Below are positions 1-5,129 of a stretch of DNA of 5,587 nucleotides, piece after piece. Every line of letters starts with the position of its first letter. The first letter of the stretch is position 1. Source of the stretch: Gammaproteobacteria bacterium (GTDB taxonomy: Bacteria > Pseudomonadota > Gammaproteobacteria > QOAV01); assembly GCA_027067235.1 (NCBI GenBank), contig JALXFQ010000233.1, positions 1 through 5,587 of the forward strand, given 5' to 3'. Made by a program: the position numbers and the translations under genes. The notes beneath the pieces were generated by a model, which was given only the letters and a program-made list of their open reading frames with translations, had not been told where the DNA came from and made no database searches.

Positions 1-10
1 GGGAAGATGT

Positions 11-82
11 GTATTCTGGGTGTATTCTGGGTATTCTGGGGACACGATACTTATTTGTATTCTGGGGACACGATACTTATTT
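11..82. repeat. Tandem 26-bp direct repeat with partial copies
   Basis: Two identical, adjacent 26-bp units lie at 31-56 and 57-82. Both begin GTATTCTGGGGACACGATAC. Two truncated units carrying only GTATTCTGGG precede them at 11-20 and 22-31. From memory of such sequences, ATTCTGGGGACA-type motifs occur near REP-associated tyrosine transposase (Y1/IS200-like) genes in gammaproteobacteria. No such gene is inside the window, so that link is inference and the gene, if any, would lie to the left. The stepped partial copies look like replication slippage. Confidence 0.8.
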
Positions 83-120
83 ATTTGTGGCAGAGAGTTG
101 AGAATGCACCAAACTTAGGT

Positions 121-396
121 GGAGGGCGTTGTTGCCGCTATCGCGGCGGTTTATTTTCGATGCGGGGTCGCGGCCCCGCGCGCCGTGTTACTTTTGATGG
201 CGGGGCGTCCATGCCCGCCACCCTTCGGGCGCTTGTAACGTCCAAAACGGCTTTCCTGCCATTTTGTGATCGGTCAAAAGTAACCAAAAACCCGCCCCCA
301 ACAGCCGCCCTTCGGGTCCCCTGCGCGCTTCGCTTTTCGCCGCGGCGATCGAACTCGCTGTGCTCAGACAGCGATCGCCTCTGATCGGCGAAAAGC
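121..396 (+). repeat. GC-rich palindromic intergenic element, left copy (+ orientation)
   Basis: This non-coding block is built of nested inverted repeats. It has a GCGGGG/CCCCGC stem at 162-179, a TGGCGGG/CCCGCCA stem at 198-220, an 11-bp GTTACTTTTGA/TCAAAAGTAAC pair at 187-197 and 274-284, and an 11-bp GCTTTTCGCCG/CGGCGAAAAGC pair at 332-342 and 386-396. Inside the last pair lie GGCGATCG/CGATCGCC (344-351, 372-379) and CGCTGT/ACAGCG (356-361, 368-373). The order of landmarks (GTTGCCGCT, GC-rich hairpin, inverted TTACTTTT/AAAAGTAA, poly-C block) matches the right copy read on the minus strand. It resembles widespread proteobacterial intergenic elements that yield spurious open frames. Boundaries are approximate. 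Confidence 0.65.
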
Positions 397-425
397 TCCA
401 GTGCTCAGCGGCATTTAACGGGGAG

Positions 426-510
426 AGAAAAACGGCTCGCTATCGCATCGCACCTGTATTGCTCGCTACGCGAGCCTAAAACGTGCGAAGCGTTAGCGAG
501 CCGTTTTTCT
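426..510. repeat. 85-bp near-palindrome with 17-bp perfect arms
   Basis: Arm 426-442 (AGAAAAACGGCTCGCTA) is the exact reverse complement of 494-510. Pairing continues inward with scattered mismatches through 444-446/490-492 and 448-453/483-488. It ends in a separate apical hairpin GCTCGC-TAC-GCGAGC at 461-475. The left and right GC-rich elements lie either side of it, so it sits near the centre of a larger inverted arrangement. It could form a cruciform in DNA, or a long hairpin acting as a bidirectional terminator, since the outer arms carry A5 and T5 tracts. The sequence does not decide function. Confidence 0.85.
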
Positions 511-559
511 ACCCTTGGATTCAGTCGAGCATCGCAGGCCAGACCGGATTAAGCCCGAA

Positions 560-787
560 GGGGAGCGGCAGGGAAGACGCTCGTTTTCCCATGGGCAGGA
601 GGCCCATTGGAAAACCGCCGGGCTGGTTGAGAAGCGCAGATGGCGCGATAGCGCCACCCGCAGGGCCAAATCCGGGGGCCGCCTTTTTTCGTCTCTTTTT
701 TGGCGGAGCAAAAAAGGGACACGCCCGCGGGGGCGCGTCCCCGCTTTATAAACAACCCCGCGAAAGCGGCAACAAAAACCTACGCCG
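560..787 (-). repeat. GC-rich palindromic intergenic element, right copy (- orientation)
   Basis: Read on the minus strand from about 787, this block repeats the plan of the left copy. GTTGCCGCTTTCGCGG (complement of 758-773) matches 131-146 with one mismatch. It is followed by a GC-rich hairpin (716-726 pairing with 731-741, one mismatch, GCGG loop) and then a TTTTTT-N8-AAAAAA inverted pair at 696-715. A C-rich tract follows (complement of about 671-684), as in the left copy. The inner end toward 510 is diverged and its limit is uncertain. Long open frames on both strands here arise from repeat composition and look like no known protein. Confidence 0.6.
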
Positions 788-1028
788 AGTACCCGTTTAT
801 CTTCGATGTCGAACTCATACAACATAGCATCCGATACCATGCCCGATATCCGGCGCACGGTGCTATCGCTTTATGCCTCCAGCAAGACGGATTTAGTTGC
901 CAATAAGCGCCGTGATATGATGCGCCTCTAACGTAGGCTGGATAAGCATAGCGCATCCGGCACAACGGAATTTGACCATATTGCCCGATGAGCAAGACCT
1001 TTCGGGCCTCCTGTTACGGGTCGGGACG
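788..1028. other. Intergenic stretch without recognisable gene
   Basis: No credible coding region is seen between the GC-rich element and the 68-aa gene. The stretch contains one short hairpin repeat (932-963), annotated separately. TTGACC at 972-977 looks like a -35 box, but 17 bp downstream there is AGACCT rather than a -10 element, so no promoter is called. Confidence 0.5.
932..963. repeat. Short imperfect hairpin repeat
   Basis: GCTGGAT (937-943) pairs with ATCCGGC (955-961) with one mismatch, around a TAAGCATAGCG-type loop. The pattern GTAGGCTGGATAAGC...GCATCCGGC is of the kind often found as scattered intergenic repeats in gammaproteobacteria. Only this copy is visible, so assignment to a repeat family is inference. 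Confidence 0.45.
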
Positions 1029-1235
1029 ATGAAAAAGAACAAATTCATCCACGAAGGCAAATATGCGGCTGAAGTCGATGTGGAGCTTATTGTCAACGAA
1101 GACGAGAGATCTCCCTACCTGTCTCTGGATGAAGCTTACAAGCTGGATGAAATCAGAGAGGCGCTGAGAAAAGGCGACCTTAAATCTATCGTTGGCAAGG
1201 CGAAGGTATATGAGTTGCATCCGATTGCAGTTTGA
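1029..1235 (+). CDS. Conserved small protein of unknown function (68 aa)
   Basis: The product begins MKKNKFIHEG and ends KVYELHPIAV. It is a soluble small protein without a signal peptide or membrane segment. The N-terminal half reads as beta strands (KYAAEVDVELIV). It is followed by a conserved-looking SPYLSLDEAYKLDEIREALR helix segment (residues 28-47) and a hydrophobic C-terminal strand. From memory this matches a recurrent short proteobacterial hypothetical family with FIHEGKYAAEV and SPYLSLxxAxKLD motifs, and no function is known to me. The start at 1029 is preferred because the family begins with MKKN and the upstream part of the open frame lies in repeat-like DNA. A weak GGG (1023-1025) is the only ribosome-binding cue. 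It lies 5 bp before the DUF2442-like pseudogene, which suggests a former two-gene unit. A toxin-antitoxin-like role is possible but unsupported. Confidence 0.75.
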   Translation: MKKNKFIHEGKYAAEVDVELIVNEDERSPYLSLDEAYKLDEIREALRKGDLKSIVGKAKVYELHPIAV

Positions 1236-1240
1236 ATGTG

Positions 1241-1474
1241 ATGGTCGCTGAAATTACTGACATAGCCAGCCAGGGCTTCTGGTTGTCGATGGAAGAGTGA
1301 GAGTGCTCCATGTCGTATGAGGAGTTTCCGTGGTTCAAGGATCAGCCGTTAAAGGCAATTATTCATATCGAGCAACCTGCGCCGGGGCATCTCTACTGGC
1401 CAGATATAGATGTGGATTTGTCGGTAGCGTCGATTGAGAATCCGGGGAGGTTTGAACTGGTGGCTAAAGGGTAG
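1241..1474 (+). pseudogene. DUF2442-like protein gene, interrupted by in-frame TGA
   Basis: Read from ATG 1241, the frame gives MVAEITDIASQGFWLSMEE, then a TGA at 1298-1300. It then continues in the same frame to TAG 1472-1474 with SYEEFPWFKDQPLKAI and HLYWPDIDVDLSVASIENP. Both halves match the layout of small DUF2442-type proteins of about 77 residues (GFW near the start, FPWF in the middle, LYWPDLDVDLxxxSIxxP at the end), so the stop falls inside one ancestral gene. A single C-to-T change (CGA to TGA, Arg to stop) is the simplest cause. A 54-aa product could restart at ATG 1310, but it would lack the first strand and has no clear Shine-Dalgarno sequence. A sequencing error is the other possibility. 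Selenocysteine is unlikely because there is no reason for Sec at this site. Confidence 0.7.
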
Positions 1475-1476
1475 AG

Positions 1477-1518
1477 ATGGATAACATGTCCTCAGCTCTC
1501 CCAGTTTCCCTCAAATGA
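1477..1518 (+). other. Possible 13-codon leader ORF overlapping the methyltransferase start
   Basis: ATG 1477 follows AAGGG (1467-1471) at a 5-nt spacing and encodes MDNMSSALPVSLK. Its TGA (1516-1518) overlaps the methyltransferase ATG as ATGA. The methyltransferase has no Shine-Dalgarno sequence of its own, so re-initiation from this mini-ORF is a plausible coupling mechanism. This rests on layout alone. Confidence 0.25.
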
Positions 1519-2315
1519 AAAAGAACACGATTGAAATCCTTTGTAATCCGATCACAAAAGAAAAACTTCGCCTCGAAACTACAGGAAGCGGTGAAGAATT
1601 TCTGGTTGGCGTACTCTCTGGACGACGATTCCCAATTAAAAATGATATCCCCGTTTTTATCAGTTCAGATGAAATTACGGGCGCAAACAAAAGATATCAG
1701 GGACTTTATGACAAGATTGCAAGGGGCTATGATTTTTTTGAGAAAATTGTGGCTGATTTGACATGGGGCGGACGAGACAATGTGCGGCGTGATATTGTCC
1801 GCGGTGTTAGGCTAAATCCAGGCGACAGATTTTTGGAAGTCTCTGTCGGTACTGGTATCAACTTGCGCTATTTGCCTGACGATGCAGAATTTTTCGGGCT
1901 GGATATATCGTCAGGGATGTTATCTCGGTGTCAAAGAAATCTTAAAAAGTGGAAACTTCAGGCTGAGTTATTTCAAGGGACAGCGGAGCAACTACCTTTC
2001 TGCGACAATAGCTTTGATGTTGTGTATCATTTTGGCGGAATTAACTTCTTCAACGATAAGAAGCAAGCTATCGTGGAAATGATTCGAGTCGCCAAGGGCG
2101 GCGCAAGCATTTTCATTGGTGATGAAAATGAAAATGTGGCGAAAGCAGGTGAAAAATCAAAAATTCCCTTCGCAAAAGAATTCTATGCCAACCGACAGGA
2201 AACGGTAACGGTTCCTGATAATCTTCTGCCGCCTACAATGTTGAATGTTAAGGTTGAACAACGGTGGAAAGGAAGATTCTATTTTCTCAGTTTCGTAAAG
2301 CCCATGAACGCCTGA
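1515..2315 (+). CDS. Class I SAM-dependent methyltransferase (266 aa)
   Basis: A methyltransferase of the Methyltransf_11/UbiE-like Rossmann class, which moves a methyl group from S-adenosylmethionine to an unidentified substrate. Residues 7-50 resemble a Trm112-like N-terminal module (LCNPITKEKL ... GRRFPIKNDIPVFI), but only one cysteine (C10) remains, so it is probably not a zinc site. Motif I is FLEVSVGTG (residues 106-114), the acidic residue ending strand 2 is D130 in FFGLDIS, and FDVVYHFGG (167-175) is the motif IV region. The family layout is complete at the C-terminus (FYFLSFVKP). It is cytosolic, with no signal or membrane segment. The gene is clearly A+T-richer than those to its right and has no Shine-Dalgarno sequence. 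This fits transfer, or translation coupled to the upstream mini-ORF. The methyl acceptor (quinone, lipid, small molecule or protein) cannot be told from the sequence. Confidence 0.88.
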   Translation: MKKNTIEILCNPITKEKLRLETTGSGEEFLVGVLSGRRFPIKNDIPVFISSDEITGANKRYQGLYDKIARGYDFFEKIVADLTWGGRDNVRRDIVRGVRLNPGDRFLEVSVGTGINLRYLPDDAEFFGLDISSGMLSRCQRNLKKWKLQAELFQGTAEQLPFCDNSFDVVYHFGGINFFNDKKQAIVEMIRVAKGGASIFIGDENENVAKAGEKSKIPFAKEFYANRQETVTVPDNLLPPTMLNVKVEQRWKGRFYFLSFVKPMNA

Positions 2316-2631
2316 CCATGCGAGCAACCGATCTTGCTTGAGGGTGTTCAAAACCTGTACCAGGCGCCCGTTTATCTGCCATGTCGACCCCGTACAAGCC
2401 GGTATCCGACAGCGGTCCAGTATTCGTCGAAAGGTGCTATTGCTTACGCTGGAGCTTCTCCGCTGGCGGGACAAAAATGGGGAATTGTCGCTGGCGTCGC
2501 TAGAGCATCGGGGAAGGCTTGGTTGGTGGCGAAGGGAGCAGGACGAATGTCTTGTCCTGGATCTTCTTTACATATTTGCCCTGAACCAGCATGCTGGCCG
2601 ATTTGAACGAAACCGCAACAGGAGATTGCCG
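2316..2631. other. 316-bp stretch without recognisable gene
   Basis: No supported gene is seen. Two plus-strand frames are open over most of the stretch. One runs uninterrupted from about 2338 into the 310-aa gene, but it would place about 98 arginine-rich, unfamiliar residues before an evident signal peptide and needs a TTG start. It is therefore treated as non-coding or decayed sequence. No convincing promoter is seen. Confidence 0.5.
2620..2624 (+). promoter_or_regulatory. Ribosome binding site fixing the start at 2632
   Basis: AGGAG lies 7 nt before ATG 2632. It decides this start over the open in-frame extension that runs upstream to about 2338. Confidence 0.8.
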
Positions 2632-3564
2632 ATGAACACGACCCGTATGACTTTCGCTCGCGCCATGACTGTGGCCATGCTGCTTGTGTTATCGTCGCGC
2701 GTGTTTTGCTACGAGGTGGCGGTCGGGCTGGGTTCCACAGCCGATAAAAGCGCGACTGCGGCCATGGGTGATGGCAGTCTATGGCCCATGGTGGCGGAGC
2801 TTAGCTGGGGGCCGCTGGCGAATCTGTATCCTATCGGCCTGTTGCCACGAAATCAGGCGCAGGCCGTGTTCGACAATTTCAGGCAGCGCCGGGCCATTAC
2901 CGAACTGCCTTACGGGTCCATACACTGGAACGACCCACAGCCCGACATTTCCTTTATCGAGAGTTTTGGGCTGTCTGTGCCCTATGTGTTTGTCATTGAC
3001 GGGACAGCAGGGGACTCCATGTTGACGCGGGAAGAGCTGGTGCGCGTCAAGACGCGTTTTCCGGACAAGAAAATCATCATGAATGCACACTCCTGGGTTG
3101 ATGATGGCGCCCACGTTCAGGCTGTGCAGGACGTGCTCGACGGCGTCAGCATCGAGTACATACCGCATAATTCGCCCTACAATATCGCGCGACATGTGGC
3201 GCCTTTCGCGGAATGGGCCCACAACAACGACAAGCTGCTGATGTTTCTCATGCCGCCGTTGCCGGATGACTATCTGGAGGATCGCTTTGTCAGATACGTC
3301 AAGCAACTGGCGCAGATCGTTCATGACGAGAACGACAGCCTGCTGCCGCCGGGCTGGATGAAGAGCAGCCGCTACATTTTTGCGCCGGCCAACTATACCT
3401 TTGGCGCAAGCAGTCTTGCCTATGTACCGGAAGATGCCGGGAATACGGTGCTGGCCGCAGCCAGGGCGTTGCTGCTGATGCGACCGCAGCTTGATGCCGG
3501 CCCGGTTCGCCCCGGGTCCGACAGCAGCTGGCTGAACAGCATCATGCTGCTTCTCGACGACTAA
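2632..3564 (+). CDS. Probable exported protein of unknown function (310 aa)
   Basis: The N-terminus has a signal-peptide layout: basic residues (R5, R10), a hydrophobic core AMTVAMLLVL (11-20), then SSRVFC followed by YEV. Cleavage near residue 26 is likely. The Cys there is not in a good lipobox (RVFC), so lipoprotein status is doubtful. No other membrane segment is clear. The mature part alternates strand-like hydrophobic runs (SVPYVFVIDG 115-124, DKKIIMNAHSW 145-155, KLLMFLMPP 201-209) with amphipathic helices. This is compatible with a TIM-barrel or glycoside-hydrolase-like fold, with D123, H153, E175 and H179 as possible active-site residues. That is inference from pattern only, and I do not recognise the family. 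Alternating charged and hydrophobic content and G+C-biased codons support real coding. The gene stands alone: unassigned DNA lies upstream and a hairpin-rich element directly downstream. Confidence 0.8.
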   Translation: MNTTRMTFARAMTVAMLLVLSSRVFCYEVAVGLGSTADKSATAAMGDGSLWPMVAELSWGPLANLYPIGLLPRNQAQAVFDNFRQRRAITELPYGSIHWNDPQPDISFIESFGLSVPYVFVIDGTAGDSMLTREELVRVKTRFPDKKIIMNAHSWVDDGAHVQAVQDVLDGVSIEYIPHNSPYNIARHVAPFAEWAHNNDKLLMFLMPPLPDDYLEDRFVRYVKQLAQIVHDENDSLLPPGWMKSSRYIFAPANYTFGASSLAYVPEDAGNTVLAAARALLLMRPQLDAGPVRPGSDSSWLNSIMLLLDD

Positions 3565-3566
3565 CG

Positions 3567-3726
3567 GGATATTGAAAAAGCCCTTCCCTGGATTTTTTCA
3601 ACCACGGAAGCGGAAAACGCGGTTTCCCGCTTGCTTCATTTTCAATGGCTTACAGCCATCAGAAATGGCGGCACGTTTCTGTGCCACGCGCAGGGCGTCA
3701 AAAAACTGCGTTTTTCAACACCCTGC
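3567..3726 (-). repeat. Hairpin-rich MITE-like element with terminal inverted repeats
   Basis: The ends match as inverted repeats: GGGATATTGAAAAAG at the left against GGGTGTTGAAAAACG on the opposite strand at the right. Inside are a TTGAAAAA/TTTTTCAA hairpin (3572-3601), a 10-bp stem 3608-3617 with 3623-3632, TGGCT-TAC-AGCCA (3646-3658), GGCAC/GTGCC (3670-3685) and a 17-bp stem at 3690-3726. Several stem mismatches are A-C on the plus strand, which become G-U wobble pairs in a minus-strand RNA. Orientation is therefore given as minus, as inference. It could be a non-autonomous mobile element, a structured RNA, or an elaborate terminator after the 310-aa gene. Confidence 0.6.
3690..3726 (-). 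other. 17-bp stem with 3-nt loop, complete only as minus-strand RNA
   Basis: As minus-strand RNA, positions 3726-3710 pair with 3706-3690 in all 17 positions, 14 Watson-Crick and 3 G-U, around a GCA loop. On the plus strand the same three positions are A-C mismatches. The stem begins GCAGGG and contains an A5/U5 tract. There is no U-run after it, so it is not a classical intrinsic terminator. Confidence 0.6.
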
Positions 3727-3791
3727 CAAGTCGCGGGTTCGGTGCCAGGCTCCAGGCCGGGGCCAAACCATGGGGCTTGTTGTTTGCAATC

Positions 3792-3797
3792 AGGAGG
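3792..3797 (+). promoter_or_regulatory. Strong ribosome binding site for the DUF2461 gene
   Basis: A full AGGAGG lies 6 nt before ATG 3804. It sets the start there rather than at the in-frame ATG 3645, which lies within the hairpin-rich element. Confidence 0.88.
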
Positions 3798-3803
3798 ATT
3801 GCC

Positions 3804-4478
3804 ATGTTTACCCGGGAGACCCTGACGTTTCTTGCCGATCTGGCGCGCAACAACAGGCGCGACTGGTTTAATGAAAACAAGCAACGCTACGAGGATGAGG
3901 TGCGTGGTCCGGCGCTGGATTTTATCCGTCTGATGGACGAGCGGCTGGAAGAGATTTCACCGCATTTCCGGGCGGTGGCGAAGAAGGTGGGCGGATCGCT
4001 GATGCGGCCCTACCGGGATACGCGTTTTTCCCGGGACAAGACGCCTTACAAGCTGAATATCGGCATCCAGTTCCGGCATGAACTGGGCAAGGATGTGCAT
4101 GCGCCGGGGTTTTATGTGCATATCGAGCCGGATGCCTGTTTTCTCGGCGCGGGTATCTGGCGACCGGACGGCCGCACTCTGGGCAGAATCCGCGATGCTA
4201 TCGTCGAGCAACCCGGGCAATGGCTGGATGCGCGGGATTATCCCCCGTTTACGGCAACCTACGCGCTGGGCGGAGAATCGCTCAAGACCTGGCCCCGCGG
4301 CTACGACAAAAATCATCCGCTGATCGCGGACTTGCGGCGCAAGGATTTCATCGCCATCTCCCGCTTTGACCAGGATATCATTACCGAAGCCGGTTTTCTG
4401 GACTATACTATGACCGGATTCGGTAAAGCGGTGCCCTATATGGCATTTCTTTGCCGGGCTCTGGATTTGGCATGTTGA
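3804..4478 (+). CDS. DUF2461 (TIGR02453) family protein (224 aa)
   Basis: The whole length matches the DUF2461 family, whose usual size is about 220-230 residues. The N-terminus has the family signature FLADLARNNRRDWFNENKQRY (9-29, given in part here as NNRRDWFNENK). The conserved core is GSLMRPYRDTRFSRDKTPYK (64-83), followed by FYVHIEPD (103-110) and GAGIWRPD (115-122). No signal peptide or membrane segment is present, so it is cytosolic. The biochemical role of the family is not known to me. The invariant RDTRFSRDKTPYK stretch suggests a binding or catalytic site. The gene stops with TGA at 4476-4478, directly abutting a possible ATG of the response-regulator gene, so it is probably the first gene of a unit with the two-component genes. 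Codon use agrees with those neighbours. Confidence 0.9.
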   Translation: MFTRETLTFLADLARNNRRDWFNENKQRYEDEVRGPALDFIRLMDERLEEISPHFRAVAKKVGGSLMRPYRDTRFSRDKTPYKLNIGIQFRHELGKDVHAPGFYVHIEPDACFLGAGIWRPDGRTLGRIRDAIVEQPGQWLDARDYPPFTATYALGGESLKTWPRGYDKNHPLIADLRRKDFIAISRFDQDIITEAGFLDYTMTGFGKAVPYMAFLCRALDLAC

Positions 4479-4499
4479 ATGAAGCGGGGCACGAACACC

Positions 4500-5129
4500 A
4501 TGCAGATTCTTCTGGTAGACGATCACACCTTGTTCAGGGAGGCGCTACGCAACCTGCTGGAACAGAACTTTGGCGGCCGGCGCATTATCGAGGCTGCTTC
4601 GCCGCAAGAGGCGTTCAGGTATTCTCCGCTGTTCGATGAACTCGACATGGTTCTGCTGGATCTGGATTTCCCTGAATACAACGGTCTGGAGGCCCTGCCC
4701 ACCTTTCGGCTGGCGGCGCCGGCAACGCCGGTAGTGGTGCTGTCGGCATCGGAAAAACTGTCTGATGTGCGCCATGCCTTCCGCGGCGGAGCCGCCGGTT
4801 ACATACCAAAAACCATTTCCGGCCATGCCATGCTGGAGGCCATTCGGCAGGTTCTGGCCGGTGATATTTATCTCCCGGCCGGTCTGGCCGTGGCGTTTGA
4901 TGAGACCGAACAGGACAGCGGTAACACGGCCGGTCTGACTGGACGCCAGCTTGAAATACTGCAGCTGATGGCCGACGGTCGCACCAACAAGGCCATAGCC
5001 CGCATGACCGGCATCACCGAAGGCACGGTAAAACTGCATGTTACTGCGGTGCTCAAGGCGCTGGGCGCGGGCAATCGCACCGAGGCGGTGGTGGTGGCGG
5101 GGCGCATGGGCCTGCTCGGTCATGGCTGA
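4500..5129 (+). CDS. NarL/LuxR-type DNA-binding response regulator (209 aa)
   Basis: A complete two-domain response regulator. The receiver domain (1-120) has the acidic pair D7-D8 (LLVDDH), phospho-acceptor D54 in VLLDLDFP, the switch residue S82 in VLSAS and the conserved K104 in GYIPK. A linker (121-143) leads to a LuxR-type helix-turn-helix (about 146-200): LTGRQLEILQLMADG, NKAIARMTGITEGTVKLHV, LKALGAGNRTEAV. The usual LTPRE is LTGRQ here. It should dimerise and bind DNA when phosphorylated by a sensor kinase, most likely the membrane protein encoded just downstream. Start 4500 gives the typical MQILLVDDH beginning. ATG 4479, immediately after the DUF2461 stop (TGAATG), would add seven residues and is the alternative. 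Translation is probably coupled to the upstream gene. No target site or promoter is evident. Confidence 0.92.
   Translation: MQILLVDDHTLFREALRNLLEQNFGGRRIIEAASPQEAFRYSPLFDELDMVLLDLDFPEYNGLEALPTFRLAAPATPVVVLSASEKLSDVRHAFRGGAAGYIPKTISGHAMLEAIRQVLAGDIYLPAGLAVAFDETEQDSGNTAGLTGRQLEILQLMADGRTNKAIARMTGITEGTVKLHVTAVLKALGAGNRTEAVVVAGRMGLLGHG

Noticed and set aside
11..82. CRISPR array
   Set aside because: The units are directly adjacent without spacers, and only two are complete.
7..384. 125-aa open frame on the + strand
   Set aside because: It runs through the tandem repeats and the GC-rich palindromic element. Its composition is dictated by repeats and it resembles no protein family.
483..858. Overlapping open frames on both strands
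   Set aside because: They lie across the palindrome and the right copy of the GC-rich element. Open frames on both strands reflect GC-rich repeat composition, not coding.
1298..1300. TGA as a selenocysteine codon
   Set aside because: The family has no expected Cys/Sec here and the protein is not a redox enzyme. I saw no reason to propose a SECIS element, and a nonsense mutation is simpler.
2383..2415. HVDPVQAGI resembling the NPVRAG motif of REP-associated transposases
   Set aside because: The match is short and no other transposase motif surrounds it.
2779..3324. 181-aa minus-strand open frame, and similar ones at 3957-4526 and 4545-5153
   Set aside because: These are antisense shadows of well-supported plus-strand genes with no family resemblance of their own.
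3572..3601. Classical intrinsic terminator of the 310-aa gene
   Set aside because: The stem is A/T-rich with a 14-nt loop-side region and is not followed by a T-run. It is better explained as part of the larger hairpin element.
3645..3803. N-terminal extension of the DUF2461 protein
   Set aside because: It lies in the hairpin-rich element and adds residues foreign to the family. AGGAGG directly supports ATG 3804.
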